Below, in pieces: positions 1 to 7,647 of a stretch of 64,000 bases of DNA. The position numbers and the translations under genes were made by a program. Origin of the DNA: Streptomyces sp. NRRL S-455 (GTDB lineage Bacteria > Actinomycetota > Actinomycetes > Streptomycetales > Streptomycetaceae); assembly GCF_000717875.1 (NCBI RefSeq), contig NZ_JOCT01000006.1:124001-188000 (forward strand), given 5' to 3'. Under the pieces are notes generated by a model, which saw only the letters and a program-made list of their open reading frames with translations, searched no databases and had not been told where the DNA came from. How positions within the stretch are numbered: position 1 is the stretch's first letter; the number at the start of each line of letters is the position of its first letter.

Positions 1-1275
1 ACCGGCCCGGGCAAGCGGCTGGGCTCGCTGCTCGTGAACCCCGGCGGGCCGGGCGGCTCGGCGATCAGCTACGTCCAGTCGTACGCCGGCATCGGCTATC
101 CGGCCGGGGTCCGTGCCCGCTACGACATGGTGGCGGTCGACCCGCGCGGCGTGGCCCGCAGCGAGCCCGTCGAGTGTCTGGACGGACCGGACATGGACAG
201 GTACACGCGGACGGACATCACGCCCGACGACGGGAGGGAGACGAACGGGCTGGTCAAGGCGTACCGGACATTCGCCGAGGGCTGCGGCGCGGACTCACCC
301 AGGCTGCTGCGCCACGTGTCCACGGTGGAGACGGCCCGGGACATGGACATCGTGCGGGCGGTGCTCGGCGACGAGAAGCTGAACTACGTCGGCGCCTCCT
401 ACGGCACCTTCCTCGGGGCGACCTACGCCGGGCTCTTCCCGGGCCGGGTGGGCCGACTGGTCCTGGACGGCGCGATGGACCCGTCACTGCCGGCCCGACG
501 GCTGAACCTCGAACAGACCGCGGGGTTCGACACGGCGTTCCGGTCCTTCGCCAAGGACTGCGTGCGCCGGGCCGACTGCCCCCTGGGCAGGCCGGGCACC
601 CCGCCCGAGCAGGTCGGCCGGAACCTCAAGGCGTTCTTCGAAAGGCTGGACGCGCGGCCGGCGCCCACGGGCGACTCCCACGGCCGCCGCCTCACCGAGT
701 CCCTCGCCACCACCGGCGTGATCGCGGCCATGTACGACGAGAGCGCCTGGCAGCACCTGCGCGAGGCGCTGACGTCCGCGATGAAGGAGAACGACGGCGC
801 CGGGCTCCTCGTCCTCTCGGACAGCTACTACGAACGGGACGCCGACGGCGGCTACAGCAACCTGATGTTCGCCAACGCCGCGGTCAACTGCCTCGACCTG
901 CCGCCCGCCTTCGCCACCCCGGACGAGGTGCGCAAGGCCCTCCCCGCGTTCGAGAAGGCGTCCCCGGTCTTCGGTGAGGGCCTGGCCTGGGCCTCCCTGA
1001 ACTGCGCGTACTGGCCGGTTCAGGCCACAGGCGAGCCGCACCGCATCGAGGCGAAGGGCGCGGCACCCATCGTCGTGGTCGGCACCACCCGCGACCCCGC
1101 GACGCCGTACCGCTGGGCCCGGGCCATGGCCGACCAGCTCTCCTCGGCCCGCCTGCTCACCTACGACGGCGACGGCCACACGGCCTACGGCCGCGGCAGC
1201 TCCTGCATCGACCGCACGATCAACGCCTACCTCCTCCGCGGTACCCCGCCCAAGGACGGCAAGCGCTGCTCATGA
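1..1275 (+). CDS. Secreted TAP-like alpha/beta hydrolase, 5'-truncated by window edge
   Basis: The frame is open from base 1, so the N-terminus, where a signal peptide would be, lies outside the window. The visible part has an NPGGPGGSA oxyanion-type loop, a GASYG nucleophile elbow (Ser codon 397-399), and a C-terminal half with a DPATPYRWA segment and a GDGHTAYG catalytic-His region. This is the architecture of Streptomyces tripeptidyl aminopeptidase (Tap/SlpD/SlpE) relatives with the TAP-like C-terminal domain. These are usually exported serine peptidases that remove short peptides from protein N-termini. Which peptides this one accepts cannot be read from the sequence. It ends 107 bp before tRNA-Thr and lies outside the island that starts in that tRNA. 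Confidence 0.85.
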   Translation, partial: TGPGKRLGSLLVNPGGPGGSAISYVQSYAGIGYPAGVRARYDMVAVDPRGVARSEPVECLDGPDMDRYTRTDITPDDGRETNGLVKAYRTFAEGCGADSPRLLRHVSTVETARDMDIVRAVLGDEKLNYVGASYGTFLGATYAGLFPGRVGRLVLDGAMDPSLPARRLNLEQTAGFDTAFRSFAKDCVRRADCPLGRPGTPPEQVGRNLKAFFERLDARPAPTGDSHGRRLTESLATTGVIAAMYDESAWQHLREALTSAMKENDGAGLLVLSDSYYERDADGGYSNLMFANAAVNCLDLPPAFATPDEVRKALPAFEKASPVFGEGLAWASLNCAYWPVQATGEPHRIEAKGAAPIVVVGTTRDPATPYRWARAMADQLSSARLLTYDGDGHTAYGRGSSCIDRTINAYLLRGTPPKDGKRCS

Positions 1276-1382
1276 CCCCCGCCCCAGCCCCTTCAGGCCC
1301 GCCTCCGGGGCTGGTACGGAGCACCCTCGGAAACTGTGTAGACTTACCGTCGTTGCTGATCGCACCATGGTGCGGACAGCGC

Positions 1383-1456
1383 GCCGCCTTAGCTCAGATG
1401 GCCAGAGCAACGCACTCGTAATGCGTAGGTCTCGGGTTCGAATCCCGAAGGCGGCT
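1383..1456 (+). tRNA. tRNA-Thr (anticodon CGU)
   Basis: A complete cloverleaf can be drawn. The acceptor stem is GCCGCCU/AGGCGGC and the D-arm is GCUC...GAGC. The anticodon stem is ACGCA/UGCGU with loop CUCGUAA, giving anticodon CGU at 1417-1419. The T-arm is UCGGG-UUCGAAU-CCCGA. The discriminator U is followed directly by encoded CCA (1457-1459). The segment from 1415 through the 3' end is repeated exactly at 11932-11974, so the gene is a site-specific integration target whose 3' half was rebuilt by the incoming element. Confidence 0.97.
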
Positions 1457-1457
1457 C
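1415..1457 (+). repeat. attL-like 43-bp core inside tRNA-Thr
   Basis: These 43 bp, from the anticodon loop through the T-arm and acceptor 3' strand, are identical to 11932-11974. The match stops at both edges: A1414 versus T11931, and C1458 versus T11975. An exact repeat of a tRNA 3' half in direct orientation is the usual trace of tyrosine-recombinase integration, with the intact tRNA kept at one end. The integration itself is inferred; the repeat is seen directly. Confidence 0.9.
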
Positions 1458-1463
1458 CATGGT

Positions 1464-1500
1464 AAACCCCAGGTCAGGCCTCTGACCTGGGGTTTTCTTT
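1464..1500 (+). terminator. Intrinsic terminator after tRNA-Thr
   Basis: AAACCCCAGGTCAG (1464-1477) pairs perfectly with CTGACCTGGGGTTT (1482-1495) around a GCCT loop, followed by a T-rich tail. A near copy with one G-U wobble follows the right-hand core repeat at 11981-12015. If the island integrated into the tRNA, this left copy came with the element and the right copy is the original chromosomal one. Confidence 0.9.
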
Positions 1501-1543
1501 ATTTCGTTGACCTTGGAATCCGGGCCAATCGGACACCCGTGGT

Positions 1544-1586
1544 CTACGCATCGCAATGCGTAGGTCGCATTTTGGTGCATTGCACC
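1544..1586. repeat. Two palindromes and a partial core copy next to the left att site
   Basis: Positions 1544-1563 read CTACGCAT-CGCA-ATGCGTAG, a perfect 8-bp inverted repeat. Positions 1574-1586 read GGTGCA-T-TGCACC, a perfect 6-bp inverted repeat. The 12 bases AATGCGTAGGTC at 1555-1566 also occur inside the att core at 1420-1431. They lie about 100 bp inside the island's left end, where integrase or excisionase arm sites are usually found. That role is inferred. No gene could be supported between 1457 and 1691. Confidence 0.55.
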
Positions 1587-1613
1587 CTCGGGATGGTCTC
1601 GTTGGCAGTGGCT

Positions 1614-1633
1614 CCGGTGGACAGCCGGTGGAC
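1614..1633 (+). repeat. Left copy of 20-bp terminal direct repeat
   Basis: CCGGTGGACAGCCGGTGGAC is itself a tandem of CCGGTGGAC. It occurs again in the same orientation at 11793-11812. One copy is 157 bp inside the left core repeat and the other is 120 bp outside... that is, inside the island from the right core repeat. A paired sub-terminal position suggests recombinase arm-binding sites. Confidence 0.6.
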
Positions 1634-1691
1634 GGGCGTGCGTGCTGTTCCGTCAGAATGCACCAGTGGCTCCCGGATCACGCCGGGAGTT

Positions 1692-2300
1692 TCAGCGGGC
1701 GGGGGAGGAGGGCGGGAGTCGTCCTGGTTGGCATCGGGAACCGTCCGGTCGGCCTGCGGCTCGCCCTTCGGCCAAGCCTTGCCTGCCGATCCACATCGTC
1801 CGCAGCCCCGCCGCCGGTCCACCCGCGACATCGTGCTCGGGACTGTCGCCGATCATCCATCCGCCGGCAGCCAGATCCGTCCCGCACCGTTCGGCGGCCA
1901 GCTCGTGCTGGTTGTCGGCCATCCCGTTGCTGACGATGCCCACCCGCCAGCCCGACGCCCGGAGCTGCGAAAGACCTTCCGGCACCTCAGGGGCGCACCG
2001 AACCAGCTCCGGCATCCGGGCCCGGAACCCCGCCCATAACTCCTCGGCGGGCTCTGCCAGCCCAAAGTGTTCCCGGACCGCGCGGAAGAACTGATCACGA
2101 GGTCCGTGGCCTTGCCCGTCAGCGGCCTTCAGCCAGGGCACCGCCTCGTATCCGAGCCCGCGCTCCTCAGCGAACTCCCTCGCCCGTGCCGTGAACGCCG
2201 ACTGCCGGTCCACCAGGGTGTTGTTCAGGTCGAAGAACACCAACCACTGCACTGACGCCAACCGTGGCCCGGCGTGACAGGCCGCCGACCGGAAACTCAT
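1692..2300 (-). pseudogene. HAD-superfamily hydrolase, apparently internally deleted
   Basis: The 202-aa frame keeps HAD motif I as DLNNTLVD (the usual second Asp is Asn), motif II as GIVSNG, and motif IV as MIGDSPEHDVAGG. Between motifs II and IV the protein runs directly from GMADNQHELAAERCG into LAAGGWMIGD. It lacks the roughly 30 residues that normally hold the motif III Lys (KPDP type), so catalysis is doubtful. The ATG at 2300 overlaps the upstream SDR stop (ATGA). A GTG at 2252, giving VQWLVFFDL, may be the original start. Its C-terminus ends near the island's left repeats. It is probably a remnant; an alternative is a non-catalytic HAD fold. Confidence 0.6.
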
Positions 2301-2761
2301 CCCGTACCTCTCACGCGTTTCTGGGTGACGCTGCTGTCGAGGCGGACTTCCAGGGCCCCGGGCATGGGGGCGTCGGCTCCCCGCCCCGTAAGCAGCCGGG
2401 TTGCCTCGAGTCCATCGCGCCGGGCGATGAGAACGCCGAGTTCGTGACGGCTGAGGGCGTCCGCGCCGGCAAGGTGGAACATCCCGGCCTGATCGGACAC
2501 GGCGAGTTCCCGCAAAGCGGAGGCGAGGTCTTCGACGTTTACCGGGCAGCGGATGTCGTCGGTGAACAGGACGCCATCACGGGTGCCGGCAACCAGGGCG
2601 TGGGCCCTGCGCTCGTGCACAGATCCGCCCTGCCCGATGATCGACGAGGTGCGAGCGACCGACGCGGTCGGCGCGAGCAGCCGCACAGCGGTCTCGGCGG
2701 TGGCTTTTGCAGCACGAACCTCTGCAAGGGCATTCTGCGCGCGGGTCGCCTGTTCGAGCAT
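2297..2761 (-). pseudogene. C-terminal half of an extended SDR (RfbD-like NAD-dependent sugar reductase/epimerase)
   Basis: The 154-aa product matches only the distal half of atypical SDRs of the dTDP-4-dehydrorhamnose reductase type. It has an RAAKATAETAV helix where the YxxxK active-site helix should be, without the Tyr, then VARTSSIIGQGG, FTDDIRCPVNVEDLA, and FHLAGADALSRHELG. The Rossmann nucleotide-binding half (GxxGxxG) is absent: upstream the frame runs into the asparaginase TAG stop at 2801-2803. The ATG at 2761 is probably fortuitous. It overlaps the following HAD gene by 4 nt, so SDR plus HAD is an old operon pair cut by whatever brought the asparaginase upstream. Confidence 0.65.
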
Positions 2762-2800
2762 CGGATCGGCCCGCCTGGCCCGGGCGACGGCCGGCGATGA

Positions 2801-3760
2801 CTACCCGTGCAGAATCCGCGCCGGGCATACCGCCCCGACCGGCTTGCCGTGTCCGAGGACGGGGGCGGTGGCGAGTTCGGTGAGGGTTTCGTCGGCGTCG
2901 GTGTCGACGCCGAGCCGCCGTAGTGCGGCGATCATGACGACGGGGCGAGCGCGGTGGGAGCCGTCGGCGATCTTCAGCGAGATCGACGAGCCGTCGGGGA
3001 GTGCCATCGCGTAGACGCCTTCCGCGCCTTCTTTGGCGACCGATCCGGGAAGTGCGCCCATGAGCCGGGTCACGTCCCGGCCGGTTCCGCCGACGTATGC
3101 GGCGTGTGTGTTCATCGCGAGGGCGACTCGCCGCTCCAGCGAGCCGGGCGGGCTCGTCGCCAGCTTGGCGAACGCCCGGGCCAGGCCCCGGTAGCCGATG
3201 GCGAACAGCGGAGCTCCGCAGCCGTCGACGCCGGTCGCGGTGGCCCTTTCGCCGGCCAGGTCCTCGATCGTCTCGCGCAGCGCGCGCTGGAGCGGGTGGT
3301 GCGGGTCCCGGTACGTCGCCGTGTCCCAGCCGTTGGCGGCGCAGGTGGCGAGCATCGCGGCGTGTTTGCCCGAGCAGTTCATCGTCAGTGGGGTCGGGCC
3401 CTTGCCCTCGGCAAGGTGGGCGTGGAGGGCGGCTTCGCCGATGGGCAGGGCGGCCGTGCACTGCAGTGTCCCGGTGCCGAGCCCCGCGTCCTTGAGGATT
3501 CTGCGCACACCATCGAGGTGGAAGGCTTCGCCGGAGTGGCTTGCGCAGGCCAGTGCCAGCAGTTCGCCGTCCAGGTCGAGTCCGGCGCGCAGCATGCCGA
3601 GCGCCTGAAGGGGCTTGGCGGCCGACCTGGGGTACATGGGGCGGTCCGGCTCACCGACGCTCAGCACGGGCTGGCCGTCCGGCCCGGCCGCGTGGACCGT
3701 TCCGTGGTGCACCGATTCGAGGAAGTCTCCTCGCCAGACCTCAGCCACCACAGCGTGCAT
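2801..3760 (-). CDS. L-asparaginase, Asparaginase_II (PF06089) family
   Basis: Predicted to hydrolyse L-asparagine to aspartate and ammonia in the cytoplasm. The 319-aa protein carries the family segments ASHSGE, MNCSGKHAAML, GVDGCGAPLFAI and MNTHAAYVGG, and is of normal family length. The start chosen is ATG 3760 (MHAVVAEVW), preceded at good spacing by GGAAGGAG. An upstream in-frame start at 3799 would add 13 residues that overlap the operator. It is transcribed away from the GntR gene across a 212-bp divergent promoter holding the palindrome at 3804-3820. Within the island it probably feeds on amides imported by the ABC system; that link is inference. Confidence 0.88.
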   Translation of the reverse strand: MHAVVAEVWRGDFLESVHHGTVHAAGPDGQPVLSVGEPDRPMYPRSAAKPLQALGMLRAGLDLDGELLALACASHSGEAFHLDGVRRILKDAGLGTGTLQCTAALPIGEAALHAHLAEGKGPTPLTMNCSGKHAAMLATCAANGWDTATYRDPHHPLQRALRETIEDLAGERATATGVDGCGAPLFAIGYRGLARAFAKLATSPPGSLERRVALAMNTHAAYVGGTGRDVTRLMGALPGSVAKEGAEGVYAMALPDGSSISLKIADGSHRARPVVMIAALRRLGVDTDADETLTELATAPVLGHGKPVGAVCPARILHG

Positions 3761-3803
3761 GGCGCGCTCCTTCCTGTTCGGCCGTATCTGCCGAGCCACT
3801 CAA

Positions 3804-3820
3804 GTGTTAACAGTTATCAC
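3804..3820. promoter_or_regulatory. Palindromic operator in the asparaginase/gntR divergent promoter
   Basis: GTGTTAAC-A-GTTATCAC is a 17-bp inverted repeat with 7 of 8 positions paired, centred 52 bp upstream of the asparaginase start. A related palindrome, ATGTAACAGTTGATACAT, sits at 6577-6594 upstream of the ABC transporter. Both share the core AACAGTT and outer GT/AC arms. The GntR protein encoded alongside is the obvious candidate to bind both. TTGACA-like hexamers occur in the same interval at 3856-3861 (+) and 3892-3897 (-), but no convincing -10 boxes were found. Confidence 0.55.
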
Positions 3821-3972
3821 CTTGCCACCGCCCGCGTCGATGTCGCGGGAGGGTATTGACAGACTCCGTACAGCCCCTGTCCACTGTCGAATGTCAACAC
3901 TTTGCTGCTGCAGTCGACGGCACAATACGCGGCGATTGACCAGCGCACACCTTGAACGGACGGACGGCACAC

Positions 3973-4638
3973 ATGCCCGACACCCTTGAGCGCGGCCTCG
4001 CCGTCCAGCTCGCCGAGACGCTTCGCGAACGCCTCCTCAGCGGTGAGATCGCCTCCGGGACCCGGATCAACGAGGTCGAGATCGCCCGCGAGTTCAGCAT
4101 CAGCAGGGGACCCCTGCGCGAGGCGATCCGGCAGCTCGTCAGCGAGGGCCTCCTGGTGCACCGCCCCAACAAGGGCGCTGTCGTGTTCGAGGCCCAGCCG
4201 GACGAGGTCGAGGCGCTCTTCGAGTTGCGCTCGGCACTCGAGACCGCCGCTGCGCGCCTGGCCGCCGCACGGCGCGACCGCAAGGACATCGCCGCGCTGC
4301 GCCGCGCCTGCGAACGGTCGAGGAAACTCCTCGCCGTGGGCCGCGAGTTCGCCCACCGCATGGACCTCGACTTCCACCGCGCGCTGCTCGCCGCGGCCCG
4401 CAGCCCCCGCATCACCGAGCAGGTGTGGCGGGTGCATCAGCAGATCATCGTGGTGCGCGGCCGGCACGACGTGGCCGCAGCGCACACCGACGCCTCGCTG
4501 ACCGACCACGAGCAGATCGCGGAGGCCATCGCCGAGGGGCAGGTCGACCGTGCCGCCGAACTGATGGAGCTGCACCTTGACCGTGTACGGCTGCAGATGA
4601 TCACGAGCATGACGGGCACCGACGCCCCCCGCGACTGA
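3973..4638 (+). CDS. GntR-family transcriptional regulator, FCD subfamily
   Basis: A 221-aa protein with an N-terminal winged helix (LERGLAVQLAETLRERL, then IAREFSISRGPLREAIRQL as the recognition helix, and GLLVHRPNKGAVV as the wing). An all-helical FCD effector domain follows, with DLDFHRALLAAA and the DHEQIAEAIAEG / AAELMELHLDRV helices that carry metal-binding His and Asp residues. FCD regulators usually sense carboxylic acids or amino acids. ATG 3973 is preferred over the in-frame TTG at 3952; GGACGG lies a few bases upstream. Divergent from the asparaginase, it likely regulates that gene, itself and the ABC operon through the related palindromes. Confidence 0.88.
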   Translation: MPDTLERGLAVQLAETLRERLLSGEIASGTRINEVEIAREFSISRGPLREAIRQLVSEGLLVHRPNKGAVVFEAQPDEVEALFELRSALETAAARLAAARRDRKDIAALRRACERSRKLLAVGREFAHRMDLDFHRALLAAARSPRITEQVWRVHQQIIVVRGRHDVAAAHTDASLTDHEQIAEAIAEGQVDRAAELMELHLDRVRLQMITSMTGTDAPRD

Positions 4639-4765
4639 CGACCCCCCGTCTCGCGCCGCCGGCCTCCCTCACCACTCCCCACCGTTTCTTTCTCCACGCC
4701 ACGCTTCTTTTCCCTGCCCTCGCACCCGGCTGCCGGCATGTCCGGCTTTGAGGAGCACCGTCCCC

Positions 4766-6238
4766 ATGTCCGAAACGCCTGTCGCCGACGTCGCCACGGC
4801 GTCGCCACGCCGCCGCCCGCGCCGCACACCGACACTGTTCGAGGCGGCCCTGCCCATCGTCCTCATGCTGGTGATCGTCGTCCCCGGCTCGATCTGGCTC
4901 AGGCTCAACCCGGTCGTCCTGCTCATAGTCGCCGGCTCGTGTGCGGGGATCATCGCCTGGCGATTGGGGGTGACGTGGGAGGAGATGCTCCATGGCATCC
5001 GCGAGAAGATCGACTCGGCGATGCCGGCGCTGCTCATCCTTGTCGCCATCGGCATGCTCATCGGCACGTGGACGCTCAGCGGCACCATTCCGATGATCGT
5101 GGACTTCGGACTGCAGGTCATCCAGCCGTCCTGGATCGTCCTGGTGTCGTTCCTGATCACCGTGGTGGTCTCCACGATGACCGGTACCTCGTGGGGCTCG
5201 GTCGGCACGGTCGGTGTCGCGCTCATGGGCGTCGCCACGGGGCTGGGAGCGTCGCTTCCGATGACCGCGGGCGCGATCGTGAGCGGCGCCTACTTCGGCG
5301 ACAAGATGTCACCGCTGTCCGACACCACCAACCTCGCGCCGGCGGTGGCCGGCTCCACGCTCTTCGAGCACATCCGCCACCTCTTCTACACCACCCTCCC
5401 GGCGGCCGGAGTCTCGGCGGTCCTCTACTTCGTCCTCGGCCTGGCCCAGCACACCGACGGGCACGCCGCCGCCCGCTCAGACGCCCTGCTGACGGTGCTC
5501 AACCACGCCTTCGACTTCAACGTCCTGCTCCTCCTGCCGCCCCTGGTGGTGCTGGTGGGCGCGCTGATGAAAAAGCCTCCGGTGCCGACGATCGTGCTGT
5601 CCTCGGTGGTCGCGGCCGTCCTGGGCATGGCTGTTCAGGGCTTCACGATCCACGACGTCAGCGACGCCGCCGCGACGGGCTTCAACGTGACGATGCTGGC
5701 CGGGCACGGCGTCGACCCCTCCCACCTGCCCGATGCCGCCGGCGTCCTGCTCAACCGTGGCGGGATGACCTCCATGGCGCAGACCATCCTCATCGGCCTG
5801 GTCGGCTTCGCCCTCGCCGGGATCCTCACCGAGGCGGGCTGCATGGACGTCCTGATGCGCCGCCTGCTGCAGCGAGTGCGGCGCACCGGCGGCGTCATCC
5901 TGGCCACCGCCGTCTCCTCGCTCGGCACGGCGATGGCCATGGGCGTGTCGTATCTGGCGATCCTGATCCCCGGCCAGGCGTTCAAGGACGTCTACCGAGA
6001 GCGTGGGCTCGCCGCCAAGAACCTCTCGCGGACGCTGGAGGACTCCGGCACGGTGTTCGTCCCGCTGGTGCCGTGGACCGAGGCGGGAATGTACATGTCG
6101 ACGACGCTGGGCGTGGCGACGGTCGCCTACGCGCCCTATGCGTTCCTCAACTACCTGGGCGTGGTGTTCGCGCTCATCTGCGGCTTCACCGGATTCGGCA
6201 TCGCCCGGATCACGACGCCCGACAACGCCGCGAAGTAG
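4766..6238 (+). CDS. NhaC-family Na+/H+ antiporter (or Na+-coupled organic acid exchanger)
   Basis: A 490-aa polytopic membrane protein with about 11-12 hydrophobic segments. It contains the NhaC signature TGTSWGSVGTVG and SGAYFGDKMSPLSDTTNLAPA, with the paired acidic/polar residues that line the ion path, and the repeat-half equivalent YRERGLAAKNLSRTLEDSGTVF. The start is ATG 4766, after TTGAGGAG. It lies 127 bp downstream of gntR and reads the same way, with a strong hairpin after it at 6481-6519. In the MleN branch the same fold exchanges malate and lactate, so in this island it might export aspartate-derived acids with Na+/H+ rather than serve pH homeostasis. The substrate is open. Confidence 0.82.
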   Translation: MSETPVADVATASPRRRPRRTPTLFEAALPIVLMLVIVVPGSIWLRLNPVVLLIVAGSCAGIIAWRLGVTWEEMLHGIREKIDSAMPALLILVAIGMLIGTWTLSGTIPMIVDFGLQVIQPSWIVLVSFLITVVVSTMTGTSWGSVGTVGVALMGVATGLGASLPMTAGAIVSGAYFGDKMSPLSDTTNLAPAVAGSTLFEHIRHLFYTTLPAAGVSAVLYFVLGLAQHTDGHAAARSDALLTVLNHAFDFNVLLLLPPLVVLVGALMKKPPVPTIVLSSVVAAVLGMAVQGFTIHDVSDAAATGFNVTMLAGHGVDPSHLPDAAGVLLNRGGMTSMAQTILIGLVGFALAGILTEAGCMDVLMRRLLQRVRRTGGVILATAVSSLGTAMAMGVSYLAILIPGQAFKDVYRERGLAAKNLSRTLEDSGTVFVPLVPWTEAGMYMSTTLGVATVAYAPYAFLNYLGVVFALICGFTGFGIARITTPDNAAK

Positions 6239-6480
6239 ACGTCGAAGGCCCTCGTCCGCCCGTCTCGTCAGGCCGATGGCCACGCAAGGCGAGCCATCCC
6301 GCCGCTTCAAAGGCGGAAGGGGCGCCGACGCCTCCAACCCGCAGGCCGACGCCCTGATGGCCTCGTGCCGCCGCGCCGGGGCGATCGAGGTGCTCGGCCC
6401 GGGCGACGCCGGCCACGACACGCACGTGGACCGCGCCTGGGGCGAGATGGCAGCGCATCCGCCCGGGACCACGTGTCCGC

Positions 6481-6519
6481 GACAGGAGGCCGCAGCCGAG
6501 TCGGATACGGCCTCCTGTC
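6481..6519 (+). terminator. Hairpin terminator after nhaC
   Basis: GACAGGAGGCCG (6481-6492) and CGGCCTCCTGTC (6508-6519) form a perfect 12-bp stem with a 15-nt loop. There is no T tract, as is common for Streptomyces terminators. It separates nhaC from the ABC transporter operon. Confidence 0.75.
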
Positions 6520-6576
6520 TGCTGTCGCACGCCTCTCGCCCGACGTGCGGGAACGGTGGAGCGCTGCGTTACCTCA

Positions 6577-6594
6577 ATGTAACAGTTGATACAT
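6577..6594. promoter_or_regulatory. Palindromic operator upstream of the ABC transporter operon
   Basis: ATGTAACAGTTGATACAT is an inverted repeat (ATGTA-CA / TG-TACAT) located 91 bp before the GTG start of the solute-binding protein gene. It resembles the site at 3804-3820 (shared AACAGTT core, GT...AC ends) and is proposed as a second binding site for the island's GntR protein. Confidence 0.5.
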
Positions 6595-6684
6595 CTAGGC
6601 ATCTAATCGAGTCGGATGTAATGTCCAAGTCATTCGACGGCCGCCCGCGCCGTCGCCCGCCAGCCCGTCGAGAAGGACCTGACC

Positions 6685-7647
6685 GTGAAGCTGACCTCCT
6701 CGAACCGCCGCACCATCGTGGCGGCCATGTCCTGCGCGACCGCGCTGCTCACGCTGTCCGCCTGCTCCGGCAACAACGACGACGGCGGCACGCAGGCGGC
6801 AGCCGGTGGAAAGTTCACCATCGCCGGCAAGGTCGTCGAGCAGGACGCCGCGCTCCACAAGCTCCTGCCGGACGCCGTCAAGAAGTCGGGCATCGTCCGT
6901 GTGGCGACCGACATCCCCTACCCGCCCTTCGAGATGTACACCGCCGCCGGCAGCACGGAGATGACGGGTCTGGACTACGACCTCGGGCAGGCACTCGGAG
7001 CCAAGCTCGGCGTTCGCTTCACCTTCTCGGCGCAGAAGTTCGACGGCATCGTGCCGGCCCTGCAGGCAGGGAAATTCGACGTGGCCATGTCCGCGATGAC
7101 GGACAACAAGGAACGGCAGCAGGTCGTCGACTTCGTCGACTACACCCATTCCGGCTCGGGCATCCTGGTCGCCGACGGCAACCCGGAGAAGATCACCACG
7201 CTGGACGACCTGTGCGGGCGCAAGGTCGCCGTCCAGGCCGCGACCAACCAGCTCAAGCTCCTCACCGCCCACCAGGCGGCGTGTGCCAGGTCCGGCCGAG
7301 GCAAGGCCGACATCGAGACCTTCCCCAAGGACTCCGACGCCCAGCTGGCTCTCAGGTCCGGGAAGGTCGTCGCCGACGTGCTCACCAAGCCGGCTGCGGG
7401 CTGGATCGCCAAGACCGCCGACGGCGGCAAGGCCTTCGACCTCGTCGAGGACCCCAAGGCCCCCGGCGGCTACAACGCCTCGCCCAACGGCATCGCGGTC
7501 AGCAAGCGGTTGCCCCAGCTGACCGATGCGATCCAGAAGGCCCTGCAGGCACTCATCGACGACGGCACACTCACCGAGATCTGCGACAAGTACGGCGTCG
7601 GCTCGATCGCGGTCGACAAGGCCACCCGGAACGCGGCGGTGGACTGA
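6685..7647 (+). CDS. Polar amino acid ABC transporter, solute-binding lipoprotein (SBP_bac_3)
   Basis: A 320-aa lipoprotein precursor: basic start, hydrophobic stretch, then the lipobox LSAC with the lipidated Cys near residue 27. The mature part shows the family-3 ligand-binding pattern: RVATDIPYPPFEMY, TGLDYDLGQALGAKLGV, FDGIVPALQAGKFDVAMSAMTD, and the second-lobe entry GRKVAVQAATNQL. Start GTG 6685 with AAGGA upstream. It is the first gene of a four-gene run in which each stop overlaps the next start (TGATG, ATGA, GTGA). The binding protein captures the ligand outside the membrane for the permease and ATPase. Its location with an asparaginase and an M20 carboxypeptidase suggests an acidic amino acid, amide or small conjugate. 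Confidence 0.92.
   Translation: MKLTSSNRRTIVAAMSCATALLTLSACSGNNDDGGTQAAAGGKFTIAGKVVEQDAALHKLLPDAVKKSGIVRVATDIPYPPFEMYTAAGSTEMTGLDYDLGQALGAKLGVRFTFSAQKFDGIVPALQAGKFDVAMSAMTDNKERQQVVDFVDYTHSGSGILVADGNPEKITTLDDLCGRKVAVQAATNQLKLLTAHQAACARSGRGKADIETFPKDSDAQLALRSGKVVADVLTKPAAGWIAKTADGGKAFDLVEDPKAPGGYNASPNGIAVSKRLPQLTDAIQKALQALIDDGTLTEICDKYGVGSIAVDKATRNAAVD

Larger units (their letters stand above)
6239..6684. other. 446-bp intergenic region between nhaC and the ABC operon
   Basis: No gene could be supported. It holds the hairpin at 6481-6519 and the palindrome at 6577-6594. One plus-strand frame from 6275 reads MATQGEPSRRF and later ALMASCRRAGAIEVLG, which looks protein-like, but it has no ribosome site or family match known to me and could be a gene remnant. 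Confidence 0.4.

Noticed and set aside
1539..2039. Possible integrase or excisionase gene at the left island end
   Set aside because: Frames here lack recombinase motifs (R-H-R-Y), have shadow-like composition, and overlap the HAD remnant.
4738..6357. 539-codon plus-strand frame over nhaC
   Set aside because: His/Arg/Pro/Gly-rich translation without family features; nhaC in the other frame has clear membrane helices and signature motifs.
6003..7646. Long open frame running into the ABC permease from upstream
   Set aside because: It lies over nhaC and the binding-protein gene in another frame, with Arg/Pro-rich shadow composition; the permease starts at the TGATG overlap at 7647.
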